This document shows positions 62,478-64,000 of a stretch of DNA of 64,000 nt, in pieces. Below the pieces are notes generated by a model. The model made no database searches and had not been told where the DNA came from. It saw nothing but the letters and a program-made list of their open reading frames with translations. Made by a program: the position numbers and the translations under genes. This DNA comes from Cymbidium sinense (Eukaryota > Streptophyta > Magnoliopsida > Asparagales > Orchidaceae). The stretch lies in the NCBI GenBank assembly GCA_021442155.1, contig CM038216.1, positions 88,260,945 to 88,324,944 of the forward strand. Direction: 5' to 3'. The first letter of the stretch is position 1, and each line of letters starts with the position of its first letter.

Positions 62478-63951
62478 TTGACTTTTTTTAATGTTGTGGC
62501 CAACAATTGGAAAGCTCTTTTACATCCTAATAATTCGATTATGGGGATGAATAAACTTTGGTTTAAGCTTAAAATACTTAAGCAAAATCTGAGTCGATGG
62601 AATAAGCATTATTTTAAAAACCTTTTTGCTAATATCAAAGATATGGAAAAAATGGTTTGTGATCTTGAGGTCTCTATTATGGTTGATCCTTCAAAGAATA
62701 AGGACTTGACTGAGGTAAAAGATAAACTTGTTAATTTTCAAAATATGGAAGAGACAGGCTTATTGGTGTCAAAAAGTTTCTAGTAAACATACTGCGGATG
62801 GTGACAGGAATACTAGGCATTTCCATGCTTTAGTTAATAAAAAGAGAGCTTTAAATAATATTCAAAAAATTAAAGATGGTAATGGAGAATGGATTATGGA
62901 GAATAATGATATTAAGGATTTATTAATTACTTTAGAAATATGCTTAATAAGAGTTGCTCTATGAACCAATTTCTAAATCGCACTTGATTCCTTCTATTAT
63001 TACCAATGATGATAATGATTTGCTTACTATTATGCCTAATGAAGATGAAATTTTTAAAGTTCTTAATAGGATGAGCAAAGATTATGTTGCTGGTCCGGAG
63101 GGTTTCATTAAATGATTTTTTTCAAAATTGTTGGTTTATTATTAAAAAATGATTTGATTGTGGCTGTGGGTGACTTTTTAATTGTAATTATTCTCCTAGA
63201 TATATTTTATCACTTCTATTATTCTCATACCTAAGAAAGATAATCTGAACTATTGGAGATTTTTTAGACCTATTAGTCTTTGCATCTTCTTCAATAAGCT
63301 GATTTCCAAAAATCTTGCCAGCAGGCTTAGTCCTTTACTTCATAAGATATCTCTATCAACCAAATTAGTTTTGTTAAAGGTAGATCTATTTCTAATAATA
63401 TTTTACTCACCCAAGAATTAATTCATGACTTAGATGCTAAGACTAGAGGTGGAAACATTCTTTTCAAATTATATATTACCAAAGCTTTTGATAATATCTC
63501 TTGGGACTTGCTTTTCCATAATTTGAATTTATTTAGGTTTTTTGATAAATTTACTTTTCTTATTAATAATTGTATTAAGAATGTCTAGTTTTTTATTTTG
63601 TTTAATAGGGGATCTTTGGACTTCTTTCCTTCTTCCCAAGGCTTAAGAAAAGGGGGACCTGTATCTCTTGCTTTATTTATTATTATTGTTGAGTACTTAT
63701 CTAGGAGCATCAATGACTTATTTTTAAACAATCTTAGTATGTACTACAGAACTCTTGGTGGTCTTCCTATTTCCCACTTAAGCTTTGTAAATTATTTCAT
63801 TATTTTTTGCAATGCTTCTATTCAACATATCAAGAACCTCAAGATTTTTTTAAATAAATTTGGTAGAGAAAGTGGTCTTTTTATCAATGATAACCAAAGC
63901 TATTTTATTATTTCTTCAAGTATATCTAATAATAAAATCAATCAAATCTAG
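62478..63951 (+). pseudogene. LINE ORF2 reverse transcriptase (right copy), active site lost
   Basis: The segment starts with the linker NVVANNWKALLHP and SRWNKHYFKNLFANIKDMEK (62,490-62,650). It continues HFHALVNKKRALNNIQKIKD (frame change near 62,770), DEIFKVLNRMSKDYVAGPEG (63,040-63,100), IPKKDN and FRPISLCIF (63,228-63,290), NILLTQELIHDLDAKTRGG (63,397-63,450) and ITKAFDNISWDLLFH (63,474-63,520). GLRKGGPVSLALFIIIVEYL (63,640-63,700) follows. The catalytic block at about 63,785-63,800 reads FVNYFIIFC instead of FADD, losing both Asp residues. The window ends before the zf-RVT region. Confidence 0.85.
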
Positions 63952-64000
63952 CATATCACTAATTTTAAACATCAACACTTACGTCTTAAGTAATTGCTCT

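Larger units (their letters stand above)
60516..64000 (+). mobile_element. L1-type LINE, right-arm copy, dead, cut by window end
   Basis: Same family as the LINE at 11,669-19,049, in opposite orientation. Shared strings include ALVNKKRALNNIQKIKDGNG (62,826-62,880), LNKFGRESGL (63,855-63,885) and VSIKDNSNRLKNF (62,403-62,440). ORF1, endonuclease and most of RT are present, then the window ends. It extends about 300 bases further into ORF1's N-terminal side than the left copy. There are many stops, and the RT active site is changed. It abuts CCTAAA repeat at its 5' end. Confidence 0.9.

Overview
The window reads as nuclear DNA of a seed plant. The evidence is the plant telomere heptamer TTTAGGG (CCCTAAA on the other strand), plant L1-type LINE proteins with a DUF4283/zinc-knuckle ORF1 and an RNase H at the end of ORF2, a Ty3/Gypsy pol with a second RNase H (Tat-like), and glycine-rich RNA-binding protein (GR-RBP) sequence. 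I cannot name the species. I found no intact host gene, tRNA, rRNA or CRISPR array. Every coding trace is broken.

Layout. (1) From 1 to about 32.8 kb lies a degenerate telomere-like satellite with TTTAGGG on the + strand. Embedded in it are five GR-RBP fragments (sense on the - strand), one nearly complete but dead LINE at 11.7-19.0 kb (- strand) and three LINE 3'-UTR pieces. (2) From about 29.5 to 33.8 kb a 2.3-2.4 kb segment is tandemly duplicated and straddles the array edge. (3) From 33.8 to 42.15 kb is a non-satellite core: a decayed Tat-like Gypsy pol on the - strand, then non-coding DNA with its own tandem repeats (about 175 bp, about 146 bp, 644 bp) and a cluster of ACGT-core motifs. 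(4) From 42.15 to 60.5 kb the same satellite returns in the opposite orientation (CCCTAAA on the + strand), with six GR-RBP fragments on the + strand, a detached GR-RBP 3' tail at its edge and one LINE 3' piece. (5) From 60.5 kb to the window end is a second LINE of the same family on the + strand, cut by the window end.

The two satellite arms are roughly mirror images. Their G-rich strands both point inward, which is the head-to-head arrangement expected of an old telomere-telomere or subtelomere-subtelomere joint that was later invaded at its middle. All LINE and GR-RBP pieces have the same polarity relative to the array: the A-rich 3' end is on the side that would be centromere-proximal. 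The array also has a higher-order structure. A conserved core of about 45 bp (AATTAAGTAAACTAGTAGG followed by TTTAGG/TTTATTTAG) recurs 26 times, often 0.8-1.7 kb apart, and the GR-RBP fragments nearly all begin at the same internal position. This suggests they were amplified as part of the satellite unit rather than inserted one by one. Domain calls are from direct reading of translations; no database search was run.
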